Of a stretch of 64,000 nucleotides of DNA, positions 10,541-20,718 are shown one piece after another (the stretch's first letter is position 1; every line of letters begins with the position of its first letter). The translations under genes were made by a program, and so were the position numbers. Source of the stretch: Eleusine coracana subsp. coracana (Eukaryota > Streptophyta > Magnoliopsida > Poales > Poaceae); contig CM064424.1 in the NCBI GenBank assembly GCA_032690845.1, forward strand, positions 35,529,462 through 35,593,461. The letters are read 5' to 3'. The notes beneath the pieces are model-generated. The model did not search any database. It was given only the letters and a program-made list of their open reading frames with translations, and was not told the DNA's origin.

Positions 10541-11442
10541 CTTGGTGCCTTGCTGCTGTCCAGTTCCTTGACCTTAAGGACGAGGAGCATTGGCCTGCTT
10601 TGGAAAGCAGCAATCTCGAGCAAAGTGTCCCAGTCGACCACAATTGTAACATGGATAAGGTCCTGGCCGAGCCGGTGGTTGAGGTGGTCGTGCACTTGGA
10701 TTAGAGGGCTGCTAGAACTAAGGACAATGCCCGACTAGAGGATGTTGGGGTGGCCTAAAACCACCATGCTGATGTGGCACTGCACGATATCGTTGGCCCG
10801 TAGGACATGTGAGGTGTACCACTAGTAGGTCCAGTAGGAACTCGTTTCTAGCCCTTGTCTTCTTGATGAATACGCAAAGCTTCTTCCATGACCAAAATAT
10901 CACTGACATATTCACTGAATCAAGCTGTCTTGTTCAAAGCAACTCGAGACTGTAATTTAGTACTCAATCCCCTCTTGAAATGATATTTCTTCTTAGCCTC
11001 GGTATCAACTTGCTCTGTAGCATATTGCGCAAGTTGATTGAAAAGCTTGGAATATTCTTGGACGCTTTGATTTCCTTGTTTTAGCTGCATAAACTCTTCA
11101 TGCTTCTTTTCCATCAGTCCCTCCGGAATGTGATGCTCACAGAAGGCCTACCAAACTCCTGCTACGCCATGTAGCTGCTGGGCAGCAAAGAGAACCTTCT
11201 ATTGTTCGATGCAGTGAAGTAGACCGAACTTGGCATCGATAGTTCACAACCAATGGTCAGCATCTAAAGGATTATCTGCCTCTAAAAAGACTGGTGGATG
11301 CGTGGCCAGAAAATCTGCATATGTGACTGTAGCCGAGTGGTCACGTCGTTCTGGCTGTTGCGTTAAGTTTTGCATCAGTTGGCATAGAATGACATTGTGC
11401 TCTGCAACGGCTTGCACTCAGTTGGGAGGAGGTGAAGGCTCC
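10541..11442 (-). pseudogene. Gypsy A gag, C-terminal two thirds with zinc knuckle
   Basis: The matrix/capsid-like part is clearest at 10920-11114 (EFMQLKQGNQSVQEYSKLF, then LAQYATEQVDTEAKKKYHFK), and is very similar to gypsy B gag (EFMDLKQGGRNVLQYSEAF). A complete CCHC zinc knuckle, CYNCGRLGHFARDC, is encoded at about 10610-10651 and would bind element RNA during packaging. Several stops and frame changes lie between. The reading frame ends at 11442, where the copia LTR starts, and the missing first codons are found 15 kb away at 26495-26552. Confidence 0.8.
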
Positions 11443-12463
11443 AGAACAACCGAGAAGGCGACCAGAGGGGGGGGGGCTCAATGGGAGCCAAATAAAATTC
11501 TCCAAGAGGACTTGGCCTATGTTCCAATTATAACTCAGACCGACCTCTAAACTGATCACCAAAGCTACACACACCAACTTGTGATGTGCTACTCTTCGGA
11601 GTGATCAACAACAGCAATGGAACACAGCGGAAACAAAGAGAAGCTGCAAAGACTCAAAATAGTCAAGAACCTCACAAAATAGTCCTTACAGGACTACCAC
11701 CAGTAGTGCCGATCAGAGCCATCGGCAGTGCGGGTAGGCACCATCGGCAGTGCCGGTAAGGACTATCAGCAGTGCCGGTGTGGGATTTGGAGACCCATTG
11801 GCAGTGCCGGTCCTGGTCGTTGGCAGTGCCGATCGACCCCGACAGAACAGGAAAAACTTTCGGGATAAGGCAAGACTTGGTCAAAACCTAATCAAACGAA
11901 CTCCAAATGATGCAATTTTTGGACCAGTGAATCTTCAACACATCATAACCCTAATCCTAGAAGATCAACTCGATTGGCTTAAGGAATCATCATGAATTTT
12001 AGATCTCATGCCAAGAACACTAAAAAGGGAAAACTTGAGAAATCCTTTAAATCGAAGGTGCTAGAGCTCTTGGTTTGGTCATGGACCTATGTAGGATTGA
12101 TCTAGCTCATCATAGCATGAAGTTCCCCAAGAAATCCGCCTCAAAAACTCATCTAAAGGGAGATCCAAAATTCCCACAAAAATAGCTCCAAAAATAGACA
12201 AAAAGAGAAATTCGGGATTTAGGGAGAGAGGAAGATCTTGAACACAAAAATAATTCTCATATAATGGACACATACATACAAGATCCATAGGTACAAGGCT
12301 AGGAAGCCACCCTTTTCTTCTCCTCTAAAACATGAAGTACTCTCCTAGCACTTGAATGAAGTCCTTACACAAGGCTAATGGAAAGAGAGGCTCCTCTTCC
12401 ACCAGCCCTACCTCTCCTTATATAGGTCCAAGGTCTAATGTACACATGACAACACTACTCTTA
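11443..12463 (-). mobile_element. Copia C 3' LTR, partial
   Basis: Apart from a few bases at its very start, this piece matches the right-hand LTR at 24854-25770 closely, base for base over long runs, including gagaaggcgacc or its variants, the ggcagtgcc array and a TATA box (minus, TATATAA around 12418-12424). It stops abruptly at cacactact-like sequence near 12463, where a second, diverged copia LTR starts. It and 24854-26494 are therefore the LTR pair of one element (copia C). The terminal TG/CA pair is not intact here (agaac in place of tgaag). Confidence 0.75.
11703..11835 (-). repeat. Array of ggcagtgcc palindromes in copia C LTR
   Basis: Six copies of a core close to GGCAGTGCC (4-bp arms around one base) lie at about 11703, 11725, 11746, 11769, 11800 and 11821, with flanking atcggcagtgccggt giving a loose 21-33 bp spacing. 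The same array occurs in the right-hand LTR at 25100-25202. Confidence 0.75.
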
Positions 12464-12707
12464 TGAAGGACCGAGAAGGCGACCAGAGGGGGGGGTGAAT
12501 GTGAGCCAATTAAAATTCTTCTCAAGAACTTGGCCTATGTCCCAACTACAACCCAAACCAACCTCTAACCGAGTCACCAAGATTACACACACCAACTTGT
12601 GAAGTGCTAACCCTAGGAATGACTCAAACCAAAAGGACACATAGAGGAAGCACAATAGGAACAAAAAGGAAAACAAGGAAGATCTGAGAGATCACAAAAC
12701 TGAGCCT

Positions 12708-12885
12708 GACGGAAGTTTCGTGGTGCCCGACAGAAGTTCCAAAGCCCTCGACGGAAGTTCTATCAATCATGGAAGTTCCGGGCGACGGGAGAACTGTCAC
12801 TCACCAAAGTTCCGTGGTTCTTGATGGAAGTTCCATCATGGTCACGGAAGTTCTGTCCTGGCCATGGAAGTTCTGTCCTGGGCAA
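12708..12885 (-). repeat. Array of ggaagttcc palindromes in copia D LTR
   Basis: About eight or nine copies of a core close to GGAAGTTCC (4-bp arms around one base) occupy the U3 position that holds ggcagtgcc copies in the copia C LTR. Typical contexts are gacggaagttccg and catggaagttctgtcc. Confidence 0.7.
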
Positions 12886-13257
12886 AACAGCAGCTCCATT
12901 CGGGAAAGAACATTGCCAAGACCCTATCAAACGAACTCCAAAAATCATGAAATTTGGACCAGATCATCCTCAATACATCACGACACTCCTCTAAAGAGAT
13001 CCACTCAAAAAGCACAATGAATCATCACGAATTTCAGATCTCGTGCCAACAACACCAAAAAGGGGAAACTTGAGAAAACATTGAAATCAAAGGTCCTCGT
13101 GCATTTGATTCGGTCAAGGACCTATATAGGGTTGTTCTAGCATGTCATAGCACCAAGATCCCCCACAAAATCCATCCTAAAACTCACTCAAAATCGAGAT
13201 TGAAAATCACCACGAAAATAGCTCTAAAAATAGGGGAAAAGAGAAAATCGGGATTTA

Positions 13258-13340
13258 GGGAGATGGAATGTGAATTCGGGATTTAGGGAGATGGAATATA
13301 AGCAGATGGAATATAAGGAGATGGAATATAAGGAGAGGAA
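13258..13340. repeat. Short tandem repeat, about 15 bp unit
   Basis: Units of agatggaatataagg or close variants are repeated three to four times, with an adjoining double copy of gaattcgggatttaggg. They occur only in the copia D LTR and help make it longer than the copia C LTR. Confidence 0.7.
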
Positions 13341-14270
13341 GAACTTGAGCATGAATTTGAATCTCATATCAATGATTCATCAAGCCACCCTCTTCCTCCC
13401 ACTATTTGAAAGAGCAAGAGATGTCTCTCACACACTCTCTCCTCTCCTCTATTACATGAAGACCTCTCGTAGAACTTTGAAATGAGTTCCTAACACAAGG
13501 CTAATGGGAAGAGGCACCTCTCCCACCAGCCACACCTCTCCTTATATAGGCCTAGGGTCCTATTATCTAAAAGACCACACTACCCTTGACCTACATAACA
13601 TTGCCACCTACCATCGGGAGCAAACTTGTCCATCTCTTTTTCCTTCACCCGAATGCCATCGGGCCCTTCACATCTTTGCTTCACCTAGATGCAGGCTACG
13701 CGATGGTGCCACGTGCACCTCCAATCACCGCCACCTTGGACACTTCTCAAAGTGCGACTTCTCGATGTCATCGCGTGTCACCTTGTCCCGTGATCCTGAC
13801 CACCGGTAAGTCTCTCCCGGTCCCTATCCATCGGGCCCCCTTATCACTTGCACCAGCATCCCAGTCACCTTGACTTGGTCAACACGCCGTCTTCATCACC
13901 ATCACGGTTTTGAGGCTCAACCGTGAAACTGTCCCTGCTTCTTGCCTCCCCACGTGTACGGTGTGGATCACCCTTGACTTCACCCGGCATCCTGATTGTC
14001 CAGCCCCAAGTCCCCTACTTGTGCCCGATCCTCTTGCCATTGACCACCAAGTTGACTCTAGAGACCAACACATCATGAGACAAGCAAACACATTTCCCAT
14101 CTCCTGCAACTTCTTCAATACTTCCACCAACTCCGGTTAGTCAAAACCATGACATGCACAAACTCACGCAATCCCAAGATTCTCGCATTTCAACTCAACA
14201 CCAAATCCGCTCAAGTCAATTACTCATCACATATATTGCAAACCATGGCACATATCCACATGGTTTCTCG

Positions 14271-15639
14271 ATCTCCCCCTTGATGAGTACATTGACAACC
14301 TCAAATGCACAGAGATTAGAGAGTGAAATGCAAACACGAATAAACTCATCCAAATGGCCAAACCCAAAGACAAGATGAAAACAAGCCATCTAGCAAAGTA
14401 GGAATCACAAAGCCAAGAGTTGGCAAAGAAAGCGACTCGAGACACAAAGAATGTGAAAAGCGCAAGAAAACGCTCAAGATCATGATATGCTCCCCCTCAA
14501 GTTGTGGTAGGTCTCATGTAATGCAAAATGGATCATATAAGTTTCTTAGCATTATTTGTGCATGACCCAATATTTTCTCCCCCTTTGGCAATGAACTCAT
14601 CAAAGAGACAAAAGAACTAGAAACATGCAATGTATGAAAATGTAAACCTAAGGAGCTTTAACAATTACGCAAACAAGTATTTAACTTTGCTAACCATAAA
14701 CATAGGGCCATGAAGTGTAAAAGCAATAGCTCACAATCATACAATGGTCAAAAATAGATAGCAAGGCATAAACACCAAGAGTTGTACAAGCTAAGTAGAA
14801 TGATTGACTAGCTTAGATGGAATCAAATTTGCTTATCATAAGACAAGCTGCCACCACATGTCTAAGTACTCCCATCCAAAAACAAATATCAAGTGAATCA
14901 TAAGAATTTAGCCAGTTCCAATCTCAACCAAGGCAACAAGTATTCACAGAAAATGAGCTTTACAAACGCTCACATATACAATAGAGACTCAGTTGATCAA
15001 GTGATTATGGTTTATCCTCATGTGTCCTCTTATCCATGCGGAGGGTCGCACGACTGGGTACGGCAAACACCCCAAGGCCTCAAGTCATAGTGTTTGGATT
15101 GAGCATTTTTAGAATTATTCTTGATCAATTGCACTTAGTAGATTATCCAAGGTTTATTCCCAAGACAAAAGAGCATGGCTTTGCGGCAACAGGAACACAC
15201 GTTCCCACAATGTCCCATCATGAGCTAAACATTTGCAAAGCCTTCCATTTTGCAAACACAAGGTGCCAAAGCCAAGAAGTCCTCTAGACTAGCCTCAATG
15301 CAAGTTTCAACAAGGATAAAAGCTATTATTCACATGGTGAGCAAGTTTTGGCAGGATTAGTTCATAAGGTTCATAGGAAGCTTAGTTTACCTTTAAGATT
15401 AGCAAGTTGCTCACATGAGTTTATAACAGACCATCTAGAAAATCTAAGCATGAGAGATTACTATCACATCCACACAACTTAGCTCAAGCTCAATCATAGC
15501 AAAGAGAAATGCAAGAAAGCCTAAGAGTCAAAGCTCATCTACCAATACATATATTACATATGAGATGCAATGAATAAAAGATAAGATACATATATACAAG
15601 AGAACACCAACTCCCCCTCAAATGATGGCATAAGGATGA
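14271..15639 (-). mobile_element. Copia D 3' untranslated internal region
   Basis: This is non-coding sequence between RNase H and the 3' LTR. It starts with atctcccccttgatga at 14271-14286, the polypurine tract on the minus strand. Further ctccccct runs occur near 14490, 14577 and 15610, which on the minus strand are the repeated purine runs often seen in SIRE-type elements. No ORF with a recognisable domain was found. Confidence 0.6.
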
Positions 15640-16499
15640 CAAACACTAAGTTCCCCCCGAAGAAAAACATGTCTTGAAGCATCTAGGGGCTCGGTGAGGA
15701 TATCAGTTAGTTGGTTTCTAGTGTCGATGTAATTGAGGTCAACATCCCCCTTCTCAACATTGTCTCTCAGAAAATGAAATCGCACATTGATGTGTTTAAC
15801 CTAACCTTGTTGGATTGGGTTTTTGGCTAAGCATATGGCACTGGAGTTATCACACATGAGTGGAACACTCTTAATGGTTAACCCATAGTCTTGCATGGTA
15901 GATACAACACATCGGATTTGTGAGCAGCAGCTAGCAACAACAACGTACTCAACCTCTATGGTGGATTGGGCTACACTCGACTACTTACGAGAAGACCAAC
16001 AGATCAAAGAAGTACCCAAGAAATGGCAAGTACCAGAAGTGCTCTTCCTATCAATTCTAGACCTAGCAAAGTCCACATCCAAATACCCAATGAGATCAAG
16101 AGATGAAGATGCAGAGTACCAAAGACCAAACTCAAGGGTGTATTTGAGATACCTGAAGATGCGCTTGACAGCCTTGCGATGAGTCACCCTTGGGGAAGCC
16201 TGAAAGCGAGCACAAAGACACACTGCAAAGTGTATGTCGGGTCTTGTCACCGTCCGGTACAAGAGGGAGCCAATCATGCTCTTGTACTCCCTTTGGTCCA
16301 CCGCTTCACAGTCTTCATCTGGGTCAAGTGCCGTTATAGTGGACATTGGTGTAGACAACGGCTTCACATTGACCATGTCGAAGTTCTTCAGGAGATCCTT
16401 CATGTACTTGGCTTGATGTATGAAAGTGCCTTGCTTACACTGCTTGATTTGAAGTCCAAGAAAGAAGGTGAGATTGCCCATCATCGACATCTGAAATTT
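15640..16499 (-). pseudogene. Copia D RNase H and RT thumb, with stops
   Basis: The frame 16490-15981 carries the end of RT and the beginning of RNase H: MGNLTFFLGLQIKQ, YMKDLLKNFDM, STPM, YKSMIGSLLYRTVTRPDI and the RNase H start GYLDVDFARSRIDRKSTSG, normally GYsDaDwAG. A stop follows SSRK. The remaining RNase H motifs (a VEYVVVASC-like segment and DNSSAICLAKNP) are readable on the minus strand between about 15970 and 15700. The protein would remove RNA from RNA/DNA hybrids. Order and spacing fit Ty1/copia pol. Confidence 0.8.
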
Positions 16500-17143
16500 A
16501 CTTTACATGGCTACCTGAAATCTGGACACAAGAGCATGAGAGGAACTACCAAAGATGATATCATCCACGTAAATCTGAACCATTAGAAAGTCATTGTCAA
16601 GCTTTAGAGTGAACAAGGTTTTATCAACACACCCCATGACAGACCCGCGCTCTATCAAGAAAGTCTTAAGCCGAGCAAACCATGCCCTAGGTGCTTGCTT
16701 TAGCCCGTACAAAGCCTTCTGAAGCTTGTACACACGGTTTGGGTATTTGTGGTGCTCAAAGCTAGATGGTTGTTTACATAAACCTCTTCCTCTATTAAAC
16801 CATTTAGGAAAGCACTCTTGACATCCATTTGATGAAGTCTAATGCCCTTAGAGGTAGCAAATTCAAGCAAGATCCTAATGGCTTCTATGCGTGCAATAGG
16901 AGCAAAGGTTTCCCCATAGTCTCAGCCCTCCACTTGACTTAAACCTTGGGCAACAAGCCTAGCCTTGTTTCTAACAACTTCACCATCTTCCCCATGCTTG
17001 TTTTTGAAAACCCACTTGGTTCCTATGACATTGACACCAACAGGAGGCTCTACTAGGGTCTATACTTTGTTTCTCTCAAAGTTTTCCAACTCCTCATGCA
17101 TGGCATTAACCCAATGTTCATCAGATAGTGCATGTCCAACATC
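16500..17143 (-). pseudogene. Copia D reverse transcriptase
   Basis: Ty1/copia RT is read on the minus strand. From N to C there is GTKWVFKNK, RLVAQGLSQVEG, FAPIARIEAIRILL, QMDVKSAFLNG, then in a new frame KLQKALYGLKQAPRAWF and the catalytic MVQIYVDDIIFGSS (about 16545-16590). Internal stops and at least one frameshift near 16740-16790 make it inactive. The domain would copy element RNA. It belongs to the half of the composite copia that carries the copia D 3' LTR. Confidence 0.85.
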
Positions 17144-17824
17144 TCAGGGTTCAAAGGTTGCAACAAAGAGAGAATTGGTAAAGCAAGTGAGATGTGCAGA
17201 CCTTGACCTCATTGTCCTCTCATAGAGATTGCCGATCATCTGTTGAGGTGGATGTTGATGCTGAATGTGGTGAGGAGCCTCTCTCTCAGAGTGTACCTCC
17301 CCCTCAACCACAGTTGGAGCTCGCTCGACAGCTGCTGAAGTCAATGTAGAAGCTTCTAGACTCTCTGCTGAAATAGTGGTGGCAGCAGGAACAAGCTCGG
17401 ATGTGAGATGGAATGACTCACCATCGTCATCATCCAAGCCTTGTAGGTCCTCTTCTACAAAGATGCTCTCCTCCATCTCCTTGGTACCTGCAGTCTCAAT
17501 CACATTGCTTGCACAAGTGTTTGATTCATTAAAGGTTACATCAGAGGACTCTACGATGGTGTTAGTTTCCAAATTCAAAACTCTGTAGGAATGGCCATGA
17601 GGGGTGTAGCCAAGAGAGATGGTATCAGAAGATCTAGACTCAAATTTATCAAGATTGCCACGCTTGAGAATGAAGCACTTGCAACCAAAGGCACGCAAAT
17701 GAGAAATAGATGGCTTCCTCCCAAAACATAGCTCATAGGAAGTCACATTAAGAATTGAGTGCAAGAAAATTCGATTGGAAACATAGCAAGCAGTGCTAAT
17801 GGCCTCAGCCCAGAATCGCCTCGG
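17144..17824 (-). pseudogene. Copia D integrase C-terminal region
   Basis: This open frame of about 225 codons begins in the integrase core C-terminus (RRFWAEAISTACYVSNRIFL, SYELCFGRKPSISHLRAFGC) and continues through the post-core domain (CFILKRGNLDKFESRSSDTI, GYTPHGHSYRVLN) into an acidic linker that joins integrase to RT (EEDLQGLDDDDGESF). The D,D-35-E catalytic residues lie upstream and are not in this piece. They are supplied by sequence from copia C on the other side of the duplication at 17704-17945. The linker has no catalytic role. Confidence 0.8.
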
Positions 17825-17945
17825 AAATAGATGAATTCCTCCCAAAATGTAACTCATAGGAAGTCACATTAAGAATTGAGCGCAAGAAAATCCGATTGGA
17901 AACATAGCAAGCAGTGTTAATGGCCTCATTCCAGAACCGCCTCGG
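17704..17945 (-). repeat. 121-bp diverged tandem duplication in copia integrase
   Basis: Unit 1 (17704-17824) and unit 2 (17825-17945) are both 121 bp and match at about 91 percent, with 11 or so differences. Both encode the same integrase stretch (RFW.EAI.TACYVSNRIFL.SILNVTSYEL). Because 121 is not a multiple of three, the reading frame shifts at the join. The divergence is too high for a fresh duplication and fits a junction between two different copia copies. Confidence 0.85.
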
Positions 17946-18485
17946 AGTCCTATGCTCATCGAGCATCATCCAGGCCATCTCCAACAAGGTTCTGTTCTTT
18001 TTTTCTTACCACACCATTCTGCCGAGGAACACGAGGTGCTAAAAACTGATGCTCAATACCATGCTGAAGACAGAAAGCATCAAAGGAGGAGTTCTTGAAC
18101 TCAGTGCCTTTATCACTGCGGATTGCTCGTAATGCACCATGGAGTTCCTTGAACAACCTCAAGGCTAAGCTTCGAAAATGATGAAACACTTCATCCTTGC
18201 TCTCAATAAAGTATACCCAAGAGTAGCGAGAGTAGTCATCAACAATCACAAGAACATACCACTTCCCACCCGCCGAACAAACCCGAGAAGGACTAACAGT
18301 GTCCATGTGAAGCAGCTCTCCAGGGCGTTCAGTCATCACAAAATTAATTTGTGGGTGAGAAGCCGCAATCATTTTCCCATGATGACAAGGAGCACCAACC
18401 AAGTCCTTATCAAATTTGAGCTTAGGCAATCCTCAGATCAAACCTAGGCCAATCAAGCGACATAACAAGTCAAAGCTCATGTGAC
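17825..18485 (-). pseudogene. Copia C integrase core and pre-integrase domain
   Basis: From the right the minus strand reads KWHSTLGHMSFDLLCRLIGL (GAG-pre-integrase zinc-binding region), then GAPCHHGKM, where the second cysteine of the usual CxxC is replaced by His. The core follows with LLHMDTV, VLVIVDDYSRYSWVYF and IRSDKGTEF (two catalytic Asp). The third catalytic residue should follow PRQNGVV, but a frameshift in an A-rich run near 17995-18010 garbles this part. The enzyme would insert element DNA into the host genome. The downstream end enters unit 2 of the 121-bp duplication. Confidence 0.85.
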
Positions 18486-18905
18486 CTAGTGTGCTATGCC
18501 ATTTCCAGAGCTCAGAAGAAGATTGAGCAAACAAGCACTTGTGAGAACTAGGAGACCAGCAAAATCAGCCTGAAAAACTTTCCCAATGCTAGAAATCCCA
18601 CAAACCAAAGAGCCATTCGAATCAAGAACACAAGAAGCATTTTTCTTAAAGCGCGCTTCCAAACCAACACTAAGCAGCTGAGAAACAGAGAGGAGATTGT
18701 ACTTGAGATGCTCAACAAAACCAACATCCTTGAGAGTGAATTTTTCATTTACCTTTACCGCGCCTCTTGCCTTCACTCTCGCTCTCTTGTCATCTCCAAA
18801 GGTCACATACTCCCGGCGCTTCAAGGGAGTAAGGCTGGAGAACCACTTTGCATCTCCGGTCATGTGGCACGAACACCCAGAGTCCATTAGCCACTTGTTC
18901 TCCAA
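18486..18905 (-). pseudogene. Copia C aspartic protease
   Basis: The frame starts ENKWLMDSGCSCHMTGDAKW. The D-S-G-C motif is the copia aspartic protease active site. It continues with YVTFGDDKRARVKARG, FTLKDVGFVEHLKYNLLSVS and QADFAGLL, all usual for this family. It is open for about 140 codons and then shifts before the pre-integrase region. The protease would process the polyprotein inside particles. It sits between the gag tail and integrase in the normal Ty1/copia order. Confidence 0.85.
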
Positions 18906-19800
18906 GCCTCCACCTGCTACCTACAAAGAACGAGAAGGAAAAGTCGATGGCTCAGTGCTGGGGTCAGTCAAAAGGCATTTGGGAATCCAACACTTCACCA
19001 TACGACCGGTAGTAGTCATCATAGTTCTTTGCACATTATCATTTGAACGCATGGGACGAGAACCACGATGGAGAAAATGTGGTCTGTCAAAGTGTCTCGA
19101 CTCAAACCTTGGGTTGTGAGGATAGAAACCATCTGTGTGAAAACCAAATCCACGCGAGTGACACTCACCACGATGGGGAAAATGTGGGGCACCAAAGTGC
19201 TGCTGCGCAAAGCCTTTGTTTCGTGAATCAAAGCCATATGAGGGATGACCCTGTCCACGATAGGCACAAGAAAAAGTGCGAGGCTGAAAACCATCAAAAT
19301 CATCATGATGCATATTTCTAGTTAACTCAGCTTGCATCCTCTCAATCTTCTTATGCCTATAACAGTTTCATCCAAGTCACCTTTACAATCACAGAACATG
19401 CTTATGTAGACACCCTCATGTTTAGGCTTTGTTTGCACAGGAGGTTTGGGTTTGGCTTCTCTGTTTGCTTTGGTTTGAAGGAAGGTTTGAGGTTAAGTGG
19501 ACAGTATATGTTGGTGGGTTTGATGGATTCTTCCTCATCCTTAAAGCTAGAGCTAGGCACAAACTTACCCACATTTTCACTCTCTTTGTCAACCCTCTCA
19601 AATCCCAAACCCAAGTTGTAGGTTGACCTATTCGCACTCTCTTTGACTCTTGCTAGGTCACTCTCAACCTTCTCCTCACTCACTAGGGTTCTTTGGAGCC
19701 TAGAAACAAGATATTCATTTTCTTGGACTAGGACTTGGTTTTTCTCCCTAGTGATTACAAGCTTGTCCTTAAGAGAGAGAGACACTTCACATGGTGGTGG
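18906..19800 (-). pseudogene. Copia C gag-pol linker region
   Basis: Two open stretches (19785-19402 and 19337-18921) with small frame breaks lie between the coiled-coil region and protease. The first has heptad-like sequence (KDKLVITREKNQVLVQENEY) followed by a Lys/Pro-rich tail. The second is rich in His, Phe, Arg and Gly with repeated PHFPHRG/PHFLHRG and RGFGF units. This long, low-complexity linker is typical of SIRE/Maximus-type elements. It shows no enzymatic motif. Confidence 0.65.
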
Positions 19801-20718
19801 AAGTAACTTAGAGAGAGTCTCATTTAGCAGCTTGGACTCTCTTTGACTTTGAGGGTTTGAGCTTCCAACTCACTAGTGAGCTTGGGGCACTTCTGACATG
19901 CACCCAAAAGAGTTGGTCTAGCGATGAATTCATCAAGCTCTTTAAGGGCACTTTCAAGCTGACTGGCAACTTGAGCACGCACACTTTCCCTCTGTGCAAG
20001 ATCATTCATGACAACTTGACAAGACTCACACTCAGAAATTATGTCCTCTTTAGCAAGCTTATACCTAAGTGAAGTTATCTCATACTTAGCATTCTCCAAC
20101 TTAGACTTAAGCTCTCTACTCTCACGAATAGCACTGTGAAGCTTATCATCTTGCAAGAGCAGAACATCATGCAAATGATCAAGTTTAGAAGAGAGCTCAT
20201 CAAGAGTGGGAGGTACCTCGCTTGTGTCAGAGTTGGATCCAGAGTCGGTGTCGTGGTCGTTCTTTGCCATGAAGCAAAGCCCGGTGAAGTCATCCTTCCT
20301 CTTGACTCATAGCTTTTCAACCTCCTCCTCCGAGCTTGTAAGGCCTTCGCTTGATATGAGGTCGACATCGCTCAAGGCGGCAACGCAGGCGCGTGCAATG
20401 TCCTTGGTGAACTTTTTGGAGTTCTTGCCCTTCTTGTAGAAGCGGTTCTTCTTCTGCTTGAAGTCTTCAGTGTTGTTGTCGCGGTACCCTGCCTTCTTCT
20501 TCTTCTTGGGACAATTAGCAATGAAGTGTCCCAGGTCACCGAACTCGAAGCAGATTCTTGAACCACCTCCTCTTCTCTCCCTTTGGTTGTTGTAGAACTT
20601 CCTAAAATTCCTTGTGAGCAAGGACAGCTCCTCGTCAGGGATGCACTCTATTTGTTCATCGGAAGCTGCAACAAGAGAAGACAGAGCAAACACTAAAGAA
20701 GACTTGTCAAGTGAGGGG
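19801..20718 (-). pseudogene. Copia C gag C-terminal part: zinc knuckle and coiled coil
   Basis: The frame from 20718 starts with the gag continuation (DKSSLVFALSSLVAASDEQI). It then has a zinc knuckle that reads CFEFGDLGHFIANC, so the second Cys of CxxCx4Hx4C is replaced by Phe, followed by a run of lysines. The next frame (20270-19824) is a predicted coiled coil (LDELSSKLDHLHDVLLLQDD and so on) with CESC and CQKC pairs. Extended coiled-coil gag tails are usual in SIRE/Maximus elements. The left edge at 20718 abuts the solo LTR, and the rest of gag is at 24103-24790. Confidence 0.8.

Larger units (their letters stand above)
12464..14270 (-). mobile_element. Copia D 3' LTR (1.8 kb), diverged family member
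   Basis: It starts TGAAGGACCGAGAAGG and ends CATGGTTTCTCG at 14270, where the related right LTR has CTCA, so its terminal dinucleotide is mutated. It shares the layout of the copia C LTR (TATA box, minus, at 13542-13548, then shared blocks to the end) but differs along its length. In U3 it has ggaagttcc repeats in place of ggcagtgcc, plus an extra block of short tandem repeats at 13258-13340. A polypyrimidine run (polypurine on the minus strand) follows directly, so it is a 3' LTR with its internal region to the right. Confidence 0.75.

Noticed and set aside
8854..11442. An endogenous pararetrovirus instead of a gypsy element
   Set aside because: The order gag-protease-RT-RNase H with LTRs, tRNA-Met primer site and a related element (gypsy B) having an integrase with a chromodomain-like end indicates Ty3/gypsy. 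No movement or coat protein motif was seen.
11703..11835. Regular short palindromic repeats that look like a CRISPR array
   Set aside because: The spacing is irregular, the 9-bp motif is far too short, and the array lies inside the U3 of a plant copia LTR. No cas genes exist here.
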